Positions 31,732 through 39,473 of a stretch of DNA of 42,592 nt are shown piece by piece. The notes beneath the pieces were generated by a model. The model saw nothing but the letters and a program-made list of their open reading frames with translations, was not told where the DNA came from and did no database searches. The first letter of the stretch is position 1. The number at the start of each line of letters is the position of its first letter. Made by a program: the position numbers and the translations under genes. The DNA is from a virus. The stretch covers positions 1 to 42,592 of the IMG/VR virus record IMGVR_UViG_3300025087_000149; one strand, written 5' to 3'.

Positions 31732-32058
31732 TTACAATTCCCATTCTACTGTAATTTTCATTAAAGGCTTACGGCTCTCTATATCAACGGAATTTATTCT
31801 AGCAAATACATAATCTAAAAGCGTTTCCCTAGTCCAATTTATATTCTCAAATACTTCTTTATGTTTAATTGTTTCACGTGGAACAACAGGTATCCAATCA
31901 TTGCGCTTTAAATCTATATACAATACTTCCCTAAAATAATCATATATCTCTGTATGTCTCCAAACAAAAACACCCTTTTCTTGTTTAACATAAAATCCTA
32001 TATCGCCTTTCAGTGTCGCCTTGCCAGAGCCAGCCTCTAGGGCTTCATATATGTTCAT
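31732..32058 (-). CDS. MNIFEALEA-family protein 2
   Basis: 108 residues: MNIYEALEAGSGKATLKGDI, then VLYIDLKRNDWIPVVPRETI. The C-terminal part (KEVFENINWTRETLLDYVFA, ending MKITVEWEL) is shared with the 38368 protein (REVFENVISIKLG, MKLTLEWEE) but not with copy 1. A parS-like site lies in the codons after RNDWIPVV. Function unknown; Tad2-like is a hypothesis. Confidence 0.6.
   Translation of the reverse strand: MNIYEALEAGSGKATLKGDIGFYVKQEKGVFVWRHTEIYDYFREVLYIDLKRNDWIPVVPRETIKHKEVFENINWTRETLLDYVFARINSVDIESRKPLMKITVEWEL
31870..31885. promoter_or_regulatory. parS: parS-like site 1
   Basis: TGTTTCACGTGGAACA equals the reverse complement of the degenerate chromosomal parS consensus TGTTNCACGTGAAACA at all 16 positions. 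It overlaps codons of the gene at 31732-32058 (VPRET), so coding constraint could have produced it. A second copy at 40119 shares 15 bases. Confidence 0.5.
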
Positions 32059-32069
32059 ACAACCTCCTA

Positions 32070-32192
32070 TTAAATTTCAGTGTCGGTTTTGCAATGCTTA
32101 CATTTCACCTCAGCATTCCCCTTTTTATTTTTTACTGCTATTACTTTATTACAGTCCTTATTTTTACATCTAACCTTTTCACCTAATGTCAT
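32070..32192 (-). CDS. Mu Com-like zinc protein (40 aa)
   Basis: The ORF reads MTLGEKVRCKNKDCNKVIAV and ends VKCKHCKTDTEI. Two Cys pairs and the KVIAVKNKKGNAEVKCKHC spacing match the Com family of phage Mu, small zinc proteins that activate mom translation by binding mRNA. No mom-like gene is present here. ATGA overlap with the previous gene. Confidence 0.7.
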   Translation of the reverse strand: MTLGEKVRCKNKDCNKVIAVKNKKGNAEVKCKHCKTDTEI

Positions 32193-32440
32193 TTTGAATA
32201 ATACTCCCTTATCTTTTTGGCTATATCCTCAAAACATTTGGCTATTTCTTTTATCGTCATTTCTTCATCTTCATACCAATGAAACGCACATTGGAGTTGA
32301 TCCTTTAATTTAAACTCTTTTCTTTTTCCTTTTTCAGTAAAGGGTTTAATTGTAAAAATAAAACCTTCAAACATTTTCAACTTAGACATGCTAAAATCTT
32401 CTGCGGTTTTTATTGTTAGAATAGCTTTTTTATTCTTCAT
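32189..32440 (-). CDS. Hypothetical protein (83 aa)
   Basis: MKNKKAILTIKTAEDFSMSK begins a beta strand and is followed by HWYEDEEMTIKEIAKCFEDIAKKIREYY, an amphipathic helical end. No recognised family. Its stop overlaps the Com-like start. Confidence 0.55.
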   Translation of the reverse strand: MKNKKAILTIKTAEDFSMSKLKMFEGFIFTIKPFTEKGKRKEFKLKDQLQCAFHWYEDEEMTIKEIAKCFEDIAKKIREYYSK

Positions 32441-32585
32441 TTTCTAATGGACACCATTCTGGAATAATTTGGTTATCTAATATAATTTTACGAGTAATAT
32501 CACATTCGTCAGGTTCAGATAAAAAACCAATAGAATATTTAGGGCATTCACAACATTTGCTAATTATAATAGTAATTTTTTTCAT
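32430..32585 (-). CDS. Small Cys-rich protein (51 aa)
   Basis: The ORF MKKITIIISKCCECPKYSI continues to PDECDI and ends IPEWCPLENEE. The four Cys positions and the terminal WCPL resemble small phage metal-binding proteins. Its start overlaps the previous stop (ATGA) and its end overlaps the next gene by 11 bases. Confidence 0.65.
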   Translation of the reverse strand: MKKITIIISKCCECPKYSIGFLSEPDECDITRKIILDNQIIPEWCPLENEE

Positions 32586-32881
32586 GCCAAGTCAAACCTT
32601 TCTAGGAATTTTTCTTCTAAGGTTTTCTCTTTAGACTTCTTAACAATTTCATCTGAAAGATAAGAAGTCAATCTACCCTTGACTTCATTTAGTGCTTTAA
32701 CAAAACAATAAATCTTTTCTCTGGACTCGTCATCTCTTCTCTGAGATGCTTTAAATTTAATCCATTCACCCTCTTCTAGCTCTTTAAAAGCTAGTATAAA
32801 TGCCGGATTTCCGAGAACTTCTTTTGCCTGGGCTATTAACGAATCTTGAGTTAATTTGTTATCTTTATCCAAAATGTCCAT
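32582..32881 (-). CDS. Small protein downstream of portal (99 aa)
   Basis: ATG 32881 has AGGAGA at good spacing; ATG 32887 is too close. The protein is helical and charged (MDILDKDNKLTQDSLIAQAK...LGNPAFILAFKELEEGEW). It overlaps the portal stop by 17 bases. Proteins of this size and composition commonly follow portal genes in P22-like phages; role unknown. Confidence 0.65.
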   Translation of the reverse strand: MDILDKDNKLTQDSLIAQAKEVLGNPAFILAFKELEEGEWIKFKASQRRDDESREKIYCFVKALNEVKGRLTSYLSDEIVKKSKEKTLEEKFLERFDLA

Positions 32882-34931
32882 TACCATCTCCTGTCATTGT
32901 AGGATTCATAGGGTTATTTCTATTCATTGGATTTGCCGGATCGGCTGGCCTCTCTATATTCTTTGGCATATTCGTATCAGTTGACTTTTTTTGCTCCATA
33001 TTGCCCATTCCAAGATTTGCCATAACTTTTTGTAATGCCATAGACAATTCCGGTGGTATTGGAACACCCATTCCGGCAAGGGCTGGCGCATATTTCATCA
33101 ACCCCATGACCAACTCTTGCACTGACATTACGAACTTCGGATCAGTAATAAAATCACTCTTATTCTTGAATCCCATAGCTTTTATAAGTTCACCAAGAGT
33201 GTGATAAACATTTTGTGCAGTAATTACTGGCAATTTTGCTCTTGCAATCTTCTCAAATATACCAAGAAGTTGTTGCATCTGCATCACAACCATATCTTTG
33301 TTATTTGTGCCAATTCCGATATTGATTATAACATCGCATTGTTTAACAACATCGTCAGGAGTTATGTCAACATTTTCATTTAATAACCGTATAACTGTTT
33401 TCTTCTGCAGGAACTTCTGATTGAGACGAATAATATCCTTTATCAAAGGAACGAATCCCATTTCGCCAATAAGTCTTGCCATCATTTTGATAATTTGAGA
33501 TGCTTGATATATCTGCTGAGATTGTCCTCTAAATGTCTTATTCAATGTCCCAACATCAACACCTTTATAAGCCCTAGGAATACCAGAGCGATACTCAATT
33601 ATTCTTTCAACTCTCTCGTACAACTCGAATGCCCAGGGTTGTAATTGTGGTGGTATAATTGATTGCACTGCATCCTGAAGGCTACCACTTGTTACGCGGA
33701 CATAACCACCAGGCACATTATTATTTTTAAAATCATCAAGATTGACCCTACCAGAAGCATCAACCAAATATCTACCCTGATTATTCATGTAGATATTATT
33801 AAGCAAGTTCCTCATTAAAGCAGTAGACAGTTCTTGAAATTTCTTTAAAAGATCATGGAAACTATAACCAATAAGTTTATGTGCTTGTCTAAACGCAGCG
33901 ATTGCCTCGAATGGTGGATAATCATATTCGTTCTTTTCGCTTACAAGAACTTTATTACCTATCATCTTTGTCAGCCAGGGTACGCCTGTTTCTATGTTGT
34001 TATAATAGCATTCGTAAACAATATAATTACCACTTTTTTCATCATAGCAAAAAGAAACACCATCAACATTTTCAAATCGTTTTGTTTCTACATCCGAAGA
34101 ATTAAGGTTGTGTTCTAAATCATCTTTAAATTTCTTGACTTTTTCAAAAGTATCTTTACCGAATTTCTTTATAAACCTGCCTTTACTATAAGTAACTTTA
34201 TGACACATAAATTCAGTGTCTTTTATATTTTGTATATCTGAAAGAATACCAACATTTTCACGACTTACAGCCTCAAGTAAAGGGTATTCGTCTTCAATGG
34301 TATATTTTAATTTTACGTCATGTTCTTTTATAGCCGGTTCAACTTCAATTCCAAATTCATTAACAATACTTGATTTTAGTATTCTTTCAGCATGTTCTAC
34401 AACCGTAACATCAGGAACATTAACTTTAGCATATAGTTCTTCAGTTGTTAATTTCTTATAAAATTTTTCTATAACCTGGACATCTTTATACCATTGATAT
34501 TTTGCAAATCCAATTCTGGCAATCATGGCATCTTGTATCCAGTCATGGCAGAACAAAAACCAATTGTTTTTAACTCTTGTTTGATAATCAACTAATGTGC
34601 TTAATTTTTCAGCCTCTCTAATATCCTCTCCGCTGCGTGGTTTTATAAAATATGTTTCATCATTTGCGGCAAATATATCAGCCATAAGTGGCATAGCCCA
34701 GTTGATAGCATCCGAAAGTGTTGGTATTACAGTTTTAGATACTCCTTCTTTCTTTTTTTCTCCCAAGTCCAATTCATTAGCTTCATAATATTTCATTGCC
34801 TCGACATGGTGGTCATTGAGAGTTTTATGAGTCTTATTTACCCTCTCAATCATCTCGACACAATAATCTATCTCGTCTTTATATTGGTCTTTAGTGTCCA
34901 ATTCTTTGGATTTATTCTCTTCTATTATCAT
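32865..34931 (-). CDS. Portal protein, P22 gp1-like
   Basis: 688 residues. Portal features: HHVEAMKYYEANELDLGEKK, GVSKTVIPTLSDAINWAMPLMADIF near the N-terminus, WIQDAMIARIGFAKYQWYKD, PPFEAIAAFRQAHKLIGYSFHDLLKKFQELSTALMRNLLNNIYMNNQGRY, and the ERVERIIEYRSGIPR crown region. It forms the dodecameric DNA channel. The TAATG overlap couples it to terL. The C-terminus is Asn/Pro/Met-rich. Confidence 0.85.
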   Translation of the reverse strand: MIIEENKSKELDTKDQYKDEIDYCVEMIERVNKTHKTLNDHHVEAMKYYEANELDLGEKKKEGVSKTVIPTLSDAINWAMPLMADIFAANDETYFIKPRSGEDIREAEKLSTLVDYQTRVKNNWFLFCHDWIQDAMIARIGFAKYQWYKDVQVIEKFYKKLTTEELYAKVNVPDVTVVEHAERILKSSIVNEFGIEVEPAIKEHDVKLKYTIEDEYPLLEAVSRENVGILSDIQNIKDTEFMCHKVTYSKGRFIKKFGKDTFEKVKKFKDDLEHNLNSSDVETKRFENVDGVSFCYDEKSGNYIVYECYYNNIETGVPWLTKMIGNKVLVSEKNEYDYPPFEAIAAFRQAHKLIGYSFHDLLKKFQELSTALMRNLLNNIYMNNQGRYLVDASGRVNLDDFKNNNVPGGYVRVTSGSLQDAVQSIIPPQLQPWAFELYERVERIIEYRSGIPRAYKGVDVGTLNKTFRGQSQQIYQASQIIKMMARLIGEMGFVPLIKDIIRLNQKFLQKKTVIRLLNENVDITPDDVVKQCDVIINIGIGTNNKDMVVMQMQQLLGIFEKIARAKLPVITAQNVYHTLGELIKAMGFKNKSDFITDPKFVMSVQELVMGLMKYAPALAGMGVPIPPELSMALQKVMANLGMGNMEQKKSTDTNMPKNIERPADPANPMNRNNPMNPTMTGDGNGHFG

Positions 34932-36469
34932 TAAGCTACCGCCGTTACAGGAAATTCAACTCGTTGATTAAATAAATTAATATCTGTCCAAACTATTCCG
35001 GTCAACGAATACCGATAAATATTTTCAGGCATGTGGTCGTCTTTATCTGAAGGTTGTCCGTTTTCGTCCTTTTCATATTTCTTCATCTCGTAGATATGTC
35101 GTGTGCATTTTCTGAATATTTTCAATGAAGGCATTTTATTTGCCCCCATTAACCAATTTTTAACATTTACAATACCGGATGATTTATCTTTTAAAGCAAC
35201 TTCAAGTCTTATCCCATGTTTTGCAAGCCTATGGCTTATGATAGTAAAGGCATCCTGTAAATGAGGCATCCTATTAGTCATCATTTTATTGTCGCCCTTA
35301 GAATAGGGGTCTATAAAAGCCTTATCTATTCTCCATGCATTAGATACTTTACGTCGGATTATTGCATCCGCAATTTCTTCGGCGCTTAGATGTTCCCAAA
35401 TTTCATCGACAACATATTTCCAACCAGGTTTATCCACTGCATAGAAACCAATAGCTTGTTCAATGCATGGATGGAAATCTATCATCGGTGTTACTGGCCA
35501 ATCCGTAGGTATCTTAAATTCATCGCATGTATGTAAGTCATAATTGAAAGTATCATATACTTTGCCTTGCCCGGAATACCAGCCACCCTCAAGACGTGCC
35601 TTTCTAACTTGAGGCGACCAACTTAAGGAGGCTCTGTCAAAGTTTTCTTTAGGTATGTATGTGTTTGAGTAAGCATGAATATTACGAACACATCCTACTA
35701 TTTTTTGCATTTCTGGTTTCGGGCTTTCAATTATATCTTCAAGGATCCAATCATAATCAGAATCAACCGATGTAAGTGTTTGCAAAATAATACCATCATT
35801 TTCTGAAAGTCCTCGAACACAAGCATCATCAATCGCTTTTTCGTGTGGCTCGTCTGGCCAAACAATGTGGCCTGTCCAACCTTCGTAAGCCTTAGCCGGT
35901 ATTTTATTGGTCATTAATTCAATACTAGAACCATTCTTATATTGAAAATAAGATTCAACTCCTATTTGATTTTTCTTGCCATAACCATCGTTGCCAAGTT
36001 TTACCATTTCATCGAAAATAAAAATTTGATATAGTTTCGGAATAATAACTTCGGCTGCATGATGCTCCCAATCCGCACATACGATCCTTACTTTTATCGG
36101 TGGCGTAAATAAAGTTTTCTTTTCTTTATCCCATGGCAAATAGCCTAAACAATTTGCTTGAACAAAATTTCCACCAAATATAGTTTTACCTGTTTGATTT
36201 GCCCCTTGCATAACCAACCGTTTTTTACCTGCATAATAAAAATCAAGTATCTGTTGTTGGTGTGGCAGAGGTTTAAAATATTCCCCGCCATGTGTATCTT
36301 TGTGCAGTTTGAGCTTTTTTAACTGCTCGATATATTTTATTTGAAGTTTTTTGGCCTGCTCAAGCTTAGATTCATAGCCTTTTCTTTGTTCATCAGATAT
36401 TTCCCCCGCAAGATAAGTCTGTATATCTGAGATCAAAAGGTCTATTGAATTTTCTTCTGTCGTAAGCAT
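34931..36469 (-). CDS. terL: Terminase large subunit
   Basis: 512 residues. Walker A GANQTGKT lies near residues 88-95 and Walker B IVWPDEP near 202-208. The C-terminal RNase H-like nuclease has acidic positions in MIDFHPCIEQAIGFYAVD and KAFIDPYSKGD. It is the packaging motor and headful or cos cutter. The portal gene follows immediately. No strong ribosome site precedes ATG 36469, so coupling to the small membrane-protein gene upstream is likely. Confidence 0.9.
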   Translation of the reverse strand: MLTTEENSIDLLISDIQTYLAGEISDEQRKGYESKLEQAKKLQIKYIEQLKKLKLHKDTHGGEYFKPLPHQQQILDFYYAGKKRLVMQGANQTGKTIFGGNFVQANCLGYLPWDKEKKTLFTPPIKVRIVCADWEHHAAEVIIPKLYQIFIFDEMVKLGNDGYGKKNQIGVESYFQYKNGSSIELMTNKIPAKAYEGWTGHIVWPDEPHEKAIDDACVRGLSENDGIILQTLTSVDSDYDWILEDIIESPKPEMQKIVGCVRNIHAYSNTYIPKENFDRASLSWSPQVRKARLEGGWYSGQGKVYDTFNYDLHTCDEFKIPTDWPVTPMIDFHPCIEQAIGFYAVDKPGWKYVVDEIWEHLSAEEIADAIIRRKVSNAWRIDKAFIDPYSKGDNKMMTNRMPHLQDAFTIISHRLAKHGIRLEVALKDKSSGIVNVKNWLMGANKMPSLKIFRKCTRHIYEMKKYEKDENGQPSDKDDHMPENIYRYSLTGIVWTDINLFNQRVEFPVTAVA

Positions 36470-36558
36470 GCCAATAATACTATCAAAAAGGTAATTCCAA
36501 TTACGGTCCAGAGAATAAACCAGTTAACATCTTTTAAAATATCAATTGCTATTTCCAT
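36442..36558 (-). CDS. Small membrane protein (38 aa)
   Basis: ATG 36558 follows TGGAG at six bases. The ORF MEIAIDILKDVNWFILWTVI has one transmembrane segment (WFILWTVIGITFLIVLLACL). It overlaps terL by 28 bases and the previous small gene by 10. Probably holin- or Rz-like in size, role unknown. Confidence 0.55.
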   Translation of the reverse strand: MEIAIDILKDVNWFILWTVIGITFLIVLLACLRQKKIQ

Positions 36559-36674
36559 TTGTTTCTCCATAAGTCACAGAAAATAAGTCCTGAAAAAAGC
36601 AAGAAAATAATAAAAAGAGAAACTGCAAGCGCTTTATAAAATCCCCAAGGCATCCCTAAAATATAATCAAGCAT
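36549..36674 (-). CDS. Small membrane protein (41 aa)
   Basis: The ORF MLDYILGMPWGFYKALAVSL has one hydrophobic helix (ALAVSLFIIFLLFSGLIF) and a basic end. It starts about 20 bases after the terminator stem at 36692-36741. No clear ribosome site. Confidence 0.5.
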   Translation of the reverse strand: MLDYILGMPWGFYKALAVSLFIIFLLFSGLIFCDLWRNKWK

Positions 36675-36686
36675 ATTTGTATCAAT

Positions 36687-36741
36687 AAAAAAATCCCGAA
36701 TCATTCGACTTATGCCTTACGGGCTGCGCTGATTCGGGATT
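36687..36741 (-). terminator. Intrinsic terminator with internal hairpin
   Basis: AATCCCGAATCA (36692-36703) pairs perfectly with TGATTCGGGATT (36730-36741). On the minus strand a run of seven T follows. The loop contains GCCCGTAAGGC, a smaller hairpin. It isolates the small accessory genes (36773-40507) from terL and portal. Confidence 0.75.
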
Positions 36742-36772
36742 CACTATCCCTTATGACGGATATAATAAGGGG

Positions 36773-36847
36773 TTAAACTAACCGATTAAATTTATTTAAT
36801 ACTTTTTTTACATTGGAGTAACTTTTATTAGCATTTTCATCTTTCAT
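36773..36847 (-). CDS. Possible small ORF (24 aa)
   Basis: The ORF MKDENANKSYSNVKKVLNKF overlaps the end of the preceding ORF. It contains a 28-base stretch (36810-36837) identical to 38334-38361, but read in another frame there. It may be a remnant of a duplicated small gene. Confidence 0.3.
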   Translation of the reverse strand: MKDENANKSYSNVKKVLNKFNRLV

Positions 36848-36908
36848 TAACATTGCCCATATAATCTAAATGTCTTTTATTCCCATATTCATCTTCTAAA
36901 TATACTAT
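36837..36908 (-). CDS. Possible 23-aa ORF with AUA start
   Basis: ATA 36908 overlaps the TAG of the upstream gene (ATAG). The frame reads (I)VYLEDEYGNKRHLDYMGNVN and stops at TGA. AAGG lies close upstream. There is no ATG near its start. It is a candidate AUA-initiated product. Confidence 0.3.
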   Translation of the reverse strand: MVYLEDEYGNKRHLDYMGNVNER

Positions 36909-37168
36909 ATGCCTTCATCTATATTAAATTCTTTTTCTGTTTTTACAGGATCATTTATGTATGCACTTATAGCATCAATTACACTCGTTTTGTCTTTAAA
37001 CACTATCTCTCTGCCACAACCAAGTTTTACAAGATACCCAGATCGAACAGATTTTACTTTAAAACAAATACCTGGTTTTACCTGAGTCGTATCGCTAGAT
37101 GGATAATAAGAAGACCATTTATTAGGATATTCATACATATTTGTAGGATATTCACACATATTTGTCAA
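36905..37168 (-). CDS. Hypothetical protein (87 aa)
   Basis: A repeated Tyr-rich start (MCEYPTNMYEYPNKWSSYYPS) is followed by a beta-barrel-like stretch (GICFKVKSVRSGYLVKLGCGREIVF). The TTG start at 37168 or the ATG at 37159 could be used; the ribosome site is weak. No family recognised. Confidence 0.55.
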   Translation of the reverse strand: MTNMCEYPTNMYEYPNKWSSYYPSSDTTQVKPGICFKVKSVRSGYLVKLGCGREIVFKDKTSVIDAISAYINDPVKTEKEFNIDEGI

Positions 37169-37177
37169 GATTAATCC

Positions 37178-37312
37178 CTATTTTTGTTTTATACATCTCA
37201 TACATTTCTCAGTAGTGGTTTGGTTCATTGGGTCACGCATTAAATGTCCAAGATTAACACTTAAAGTATATACAATCTCATGCCCTTTGAAAAAACAAAT
37301 TATTCTTTTCAT
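37178..37312 (-). CDS. Small CxxC protein (44 aa)
   Basis: The ORF MKRIICFFKGHEIVYTLSVN ends TTTEKCMRCIKQK. The start resembles the MK.(L/I)IC...GH opening of many tiny phage proteins, and CMRC is the partner Cys pair. Probably zinc-binding. Confidence 0.6.
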   Translation of the reverse strand: MKRIICFFKGHEIVYTLSVNLGHLMRDPMNQTTTEKCMRCIKQK

Positions 37313-37324
37313 TTTAAATTTTAC

Positions 37325-37504
37325 TTAAATACAATATTTCTTATATAATTTATTTAAGGTTTCAATCCTTTTTTTTGTAGTATAAGGTGCAGTTGAAGCA
37401 AAATACATAGCACGAAATAGTCGTCCTAGCCATGTTGTATAGGGATGAATTTTTGACTTGCTCAATTCTCTAAGTTCCTTTTTAGTATATCCTATCTTCT
37501 TCAT
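37325..37504 (-). CDS. Small basic protein (59 aa)
   Basis: I use ATG 37504, which overlaps the upstream stop as TAATG; the ATG at 37567 lies inside that gene. It starts MKKIGYTKKELRELSKSKIH and is strongly basic. Function unknown. Confidence 0.5.
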   Translation of the reverse strand: MKKIGYTKKELRELSKSKIHPYTTWLGRLFRAMYFASTAPYTTKKRIETLNKLYKKYCI

Positions 37505-37764
37505 TAATAGTCTATTCCTTTTCCCATGTATACATTTATTACTTCTATTGATTTTTTTAGTTTCCAATCATAATGTTTTCCAATTAAAAACCTGGCATAC
37601 ATATCAGTTGAGTTATTTTTCATTACATATTGTTCTACCATTTTTAATACACAAATCAGACTTTTTCTCTTGTGTTTTTTTTCTTCATATACTACTGAAA
37701 AACATTTATCCTCTTCAAAATTAACACGCATTAATTCTTTATTTTTAACAAACTTTTTCTTCAT
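37504..37764 (-). CDS. Hypothetical protein (86 aa)
   Basis: A basic protein (MKKKFVKNKELMRVNFEEDK, later VMKNNSTDMYARFLIGKHYD). No clear ribosome site. Coupled by TAATG to the next gene. No domain recognised. Confidence 0.5.
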   Translation of the reverse strand: MKKKFVKNKELMRVNFEEDKCFSVVYEEKKHKRKSLICVLKMVEQYVMKNNSTDMYARFLIGKHYDWKLKKSIEVINVYMGKGIDY

Positions 37765-37772
37765 TTTTAAAA

Positions 37773-38099
37773 TTATTGTTGATTAATTTTACTTATAGAA
37801 TTTCTAAAAAACGTCCCTATGTTATTAAGATCCTCAACAGTTGCTTCGCATCTCAAGGGAAATAATTCATCTTTATTGTTATTGCTAAATTCTTTTAGGG
37901 TTTTTTTTGCATGCTTTATTACTTCGAGAAGTTCTATTAATTCAAAAGAATCCACTTTTATACCTGGTACTATAAATATGGAATTAACAGGCTTTGGGAC
38001 TTTAATAGTTTTTGTTATAAATTCTTTGATTTCATTCATTTGTTTATTTGATATATTACAGATGATTTTCTTCTTTTTATTAATAATTTTTTTATCCAT
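37773..38099 (-). CDS. Hypothetical protein (108 aa)
   Basis: Lys-rich start (MDKKIINKKKKIICNISNKQ) then a mixed alpha/beta region (SIFIVPGIKVDSFELIELLEVIKH). AAGGAAAAG precedes the ATG. No recognised family. Confidence 0.55.
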   Translation of the reverse strand: MDKKIINKKKKIICNISNKQMNEIKEFITKTIKVPKPVNSIFIVPGIKVDSFELIELLEVIKHAKKTLKEFSNNNKDELFPLRCEATVEDLNNIGTFFRNSISKINQQ

Positions 38100-38120
38100 T
38101 TTATCTTTTCCTTGTATATT

Positions 38121-38282
38121 TTAAAATTTCAATACAGGTTTAACAAAAGACAGATCACCATTAGGGTGAAAATGCAATTCAAGTTTCTCTACATACTTGT
38201 TCGAGAAACCGGCCTGCTTGAGAAATTCAGAGAGTTCCTTTTTCTTATCTTCTAAAACTTCAAACATTATTTGTTTTGACAT
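38121..38282 (-). CDS. Small protein (53 aa)
   Basis: ATG 38282 follows GAGAGGA. The ORF MSKQIMFEVLEDKKKELSEF, then FSNKYVEKLELHFHPNGDLSF, suggests a short helix and a beta hairpin. No family recognised. An in-frame ATG at 38303 is inside the previous ORF. Confidence 0.5.
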   Translation of the reverse strand: MSKQIMFEVLEDKKKELSEFLKQAGFSNKYVEKLELHFHPNGDLSFVKPVLKF

Positions 38283-38367
38283 TATTCCTCTCATAAAGAA
38301 CATGCATTTTGGCTTTCTTCTTATCTTCTTTAGACATTGGAGTAACTTTTATTAGCATTTTTTTCAT
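38260..38367 (-). CDS. Small basic protein (35 aa)
   Basis: The ORF MKKMLIKVTPMSKEDKKKAK starts right after the TGA of the previous gene with GGGAAG upstream. Its first codons contain the 28-base block also found at 36810-36837. Confidence 0.45.
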   Translation of the reverse strand: MKKMLIKVTPMSKEDKKKAKMHVLYERNNVKTNNV

Positions 38368-38850
38368 TCATTCTTCCCACTCTAAAGTTAATTTCATTTG
38401 TTTATTAAATAACTTTTCTATGTTGCCAGTCTTTACAAAGCCCAACTTGATTGAAATTACATTCTCAAATACTTCCCTACACTTCTTTGTTCCAGGTGGA
38501 ACATTTCCGGGTGGTGGTAGAAAGTCTTTAACATAGGCTTCGCTAAAACCTATATTTATAAATTCAAAATATCTTTTGAACCAAGTTTCCCATAAACTAA
38601 AATTTGATTCTGTTATACCAAATGGTTTTGCCCAATCTTTCTTGACTTCAATATAGGGTATCCAATCGTTACGTTTTAAAAAATAATTTCCTACCTGGCT
38701 ATACGTGGGAATTGTTCCTGTATAATCTGTATTCTTTTTCCATTCAAAAAACTGATTTTTAGCATTTATAAAAACAAAACATTTACCTTGCCATTCTGGT
38801 AGTGTAACCAAACCATCTGTGGCAGCTTCGAGAGCCTCAAATATGTTCAT
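38368..38850 (-). CDS. MNIFEALEA-family protein 3 (160 aa)
   Basis: The longest of three paralogues: MNIFEALEAATDGLVTLPEW, then FLKRNDWIPYIEVKKDW near residue 60. The extra middle (ESNFSLWETWFKRYFEFINI) is unique, and the C-terminus (REVFENVIS...MKLTLEWEE) is shared with copy 2. The common N-terminal module suggests one fold with varied binding parts. A Tad2-like anti-defence role is a hypothesis only. Confidence 0.6.
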   Translation of the reverse strand: MNIFEALEAATDGLVTLPEWQGKCFVFINAKNQFFEWKKNTDYTGTIPTYSQVGNYFLKRNDWIPYIEVKKDWAKPFGITESNFSLWETWFKRYFEFINIGFSEAYVKDFLPPPGNVPPGTKKCREVFENVISIKLGFVKTGNIEKLFNKQMKLTLEWEE

Positions 38851-38851
38851 C

Positions 38852-38950
38852 TTATTTCCTCCAATCCCTTATTGCCACAATTCCCATAAAGACTACAAAA
38901 ATAAACGCCAGACCAACTGGTATTAAAATGCAATAATCATATATGCCCAT
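38852..38950 (-). CDS. Small membrane protein (32 aa)
   Basis: The ORF MGIYDYCILIPVGLAFIFVV is one transmembrane segment plus RDWRK tail. GGGAGG lies ten bases before ATG 38950. An in-frame ATA (38956) overlaps the upstream TAG and is closer to that site. Confidence 0.5.
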   Translation of the reverse strand: MGIYDYCILIPVGLAFIFVVFMGIVAIRDWRK

Positions 38951-38952
38951 GT

Positions 38953-39462
38953 CTATCTAGCCTCCCTTGTATATGTTTCTTTAACCGTTATATCTGCTGT
39001 GCTTGTGCCGCTTCTTTTAATCCCTATTCTATCATAGTCGTGCATTTGAGAAGCGGCAATACTTCCTGTTTGTGTGCCACTATAAACAGTTTCGCTTATT
39101 GTTACCCATGAGGTTGGCGTTGTTGTTCCATTTGCCATAAACAAACCTACTGTAATAGTTCCGGCATCCCCCATACTTGTAGTCTCTACGTGGATGCTCT
39201 TGTTGGTCATGCCCCGAATCTTAACTGCGCCTGCTGTACTTGACATGCCGCCACCATCATTGTATACATAGGCATTCCCAGTGCCTACTGCATAACTATC
39301 GAATCTCTTTACAAAATAACCATAAGTATTGTCGTGTTCATCAGGAAGGATATAAGTGATGTCGTTGTTGATCGGGTCGGAAGAAACTGTTACTGAATCG
39401 GCGTGTGAAAGACTTATAAGACTTGTTAAGAGTAAAAACAAAAAACATGGTAAATATTTCAC
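38953..39462 (-). CDS. Secreted beta-rich protein (169 aa)
   Basis: A Sec signal peptide (MKYLPCFLFLLLTSLISLSHA) precedes a beta-rich mature domain with Gly, Ser and Thr (TVSSDPINNDITYILPDE, GTITVGLFMANG). GTG start 39462 behind AGGAG. It resembles the other exported fibre- or decoration-type proteins here. No enzyme motif. Confidence 0.6.
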   Translation of the reverse strand: MKYLPCFLFLLLTSLISLSHADSVTVSSDPINNDITYILPDEHDNTYGYFVKRFDSYAVGTGNAYVYNDGGGMSSTAGAVKIRGMTNKSIHVETTSMGDAGTITVGLFMANGTTTPTSWVTISETVYSGTQTGSIAASQMHDYDRIGIKRSGTSTADITVKETYTREAR

Positions 39463-39473
39463 GTTTTGGACTC

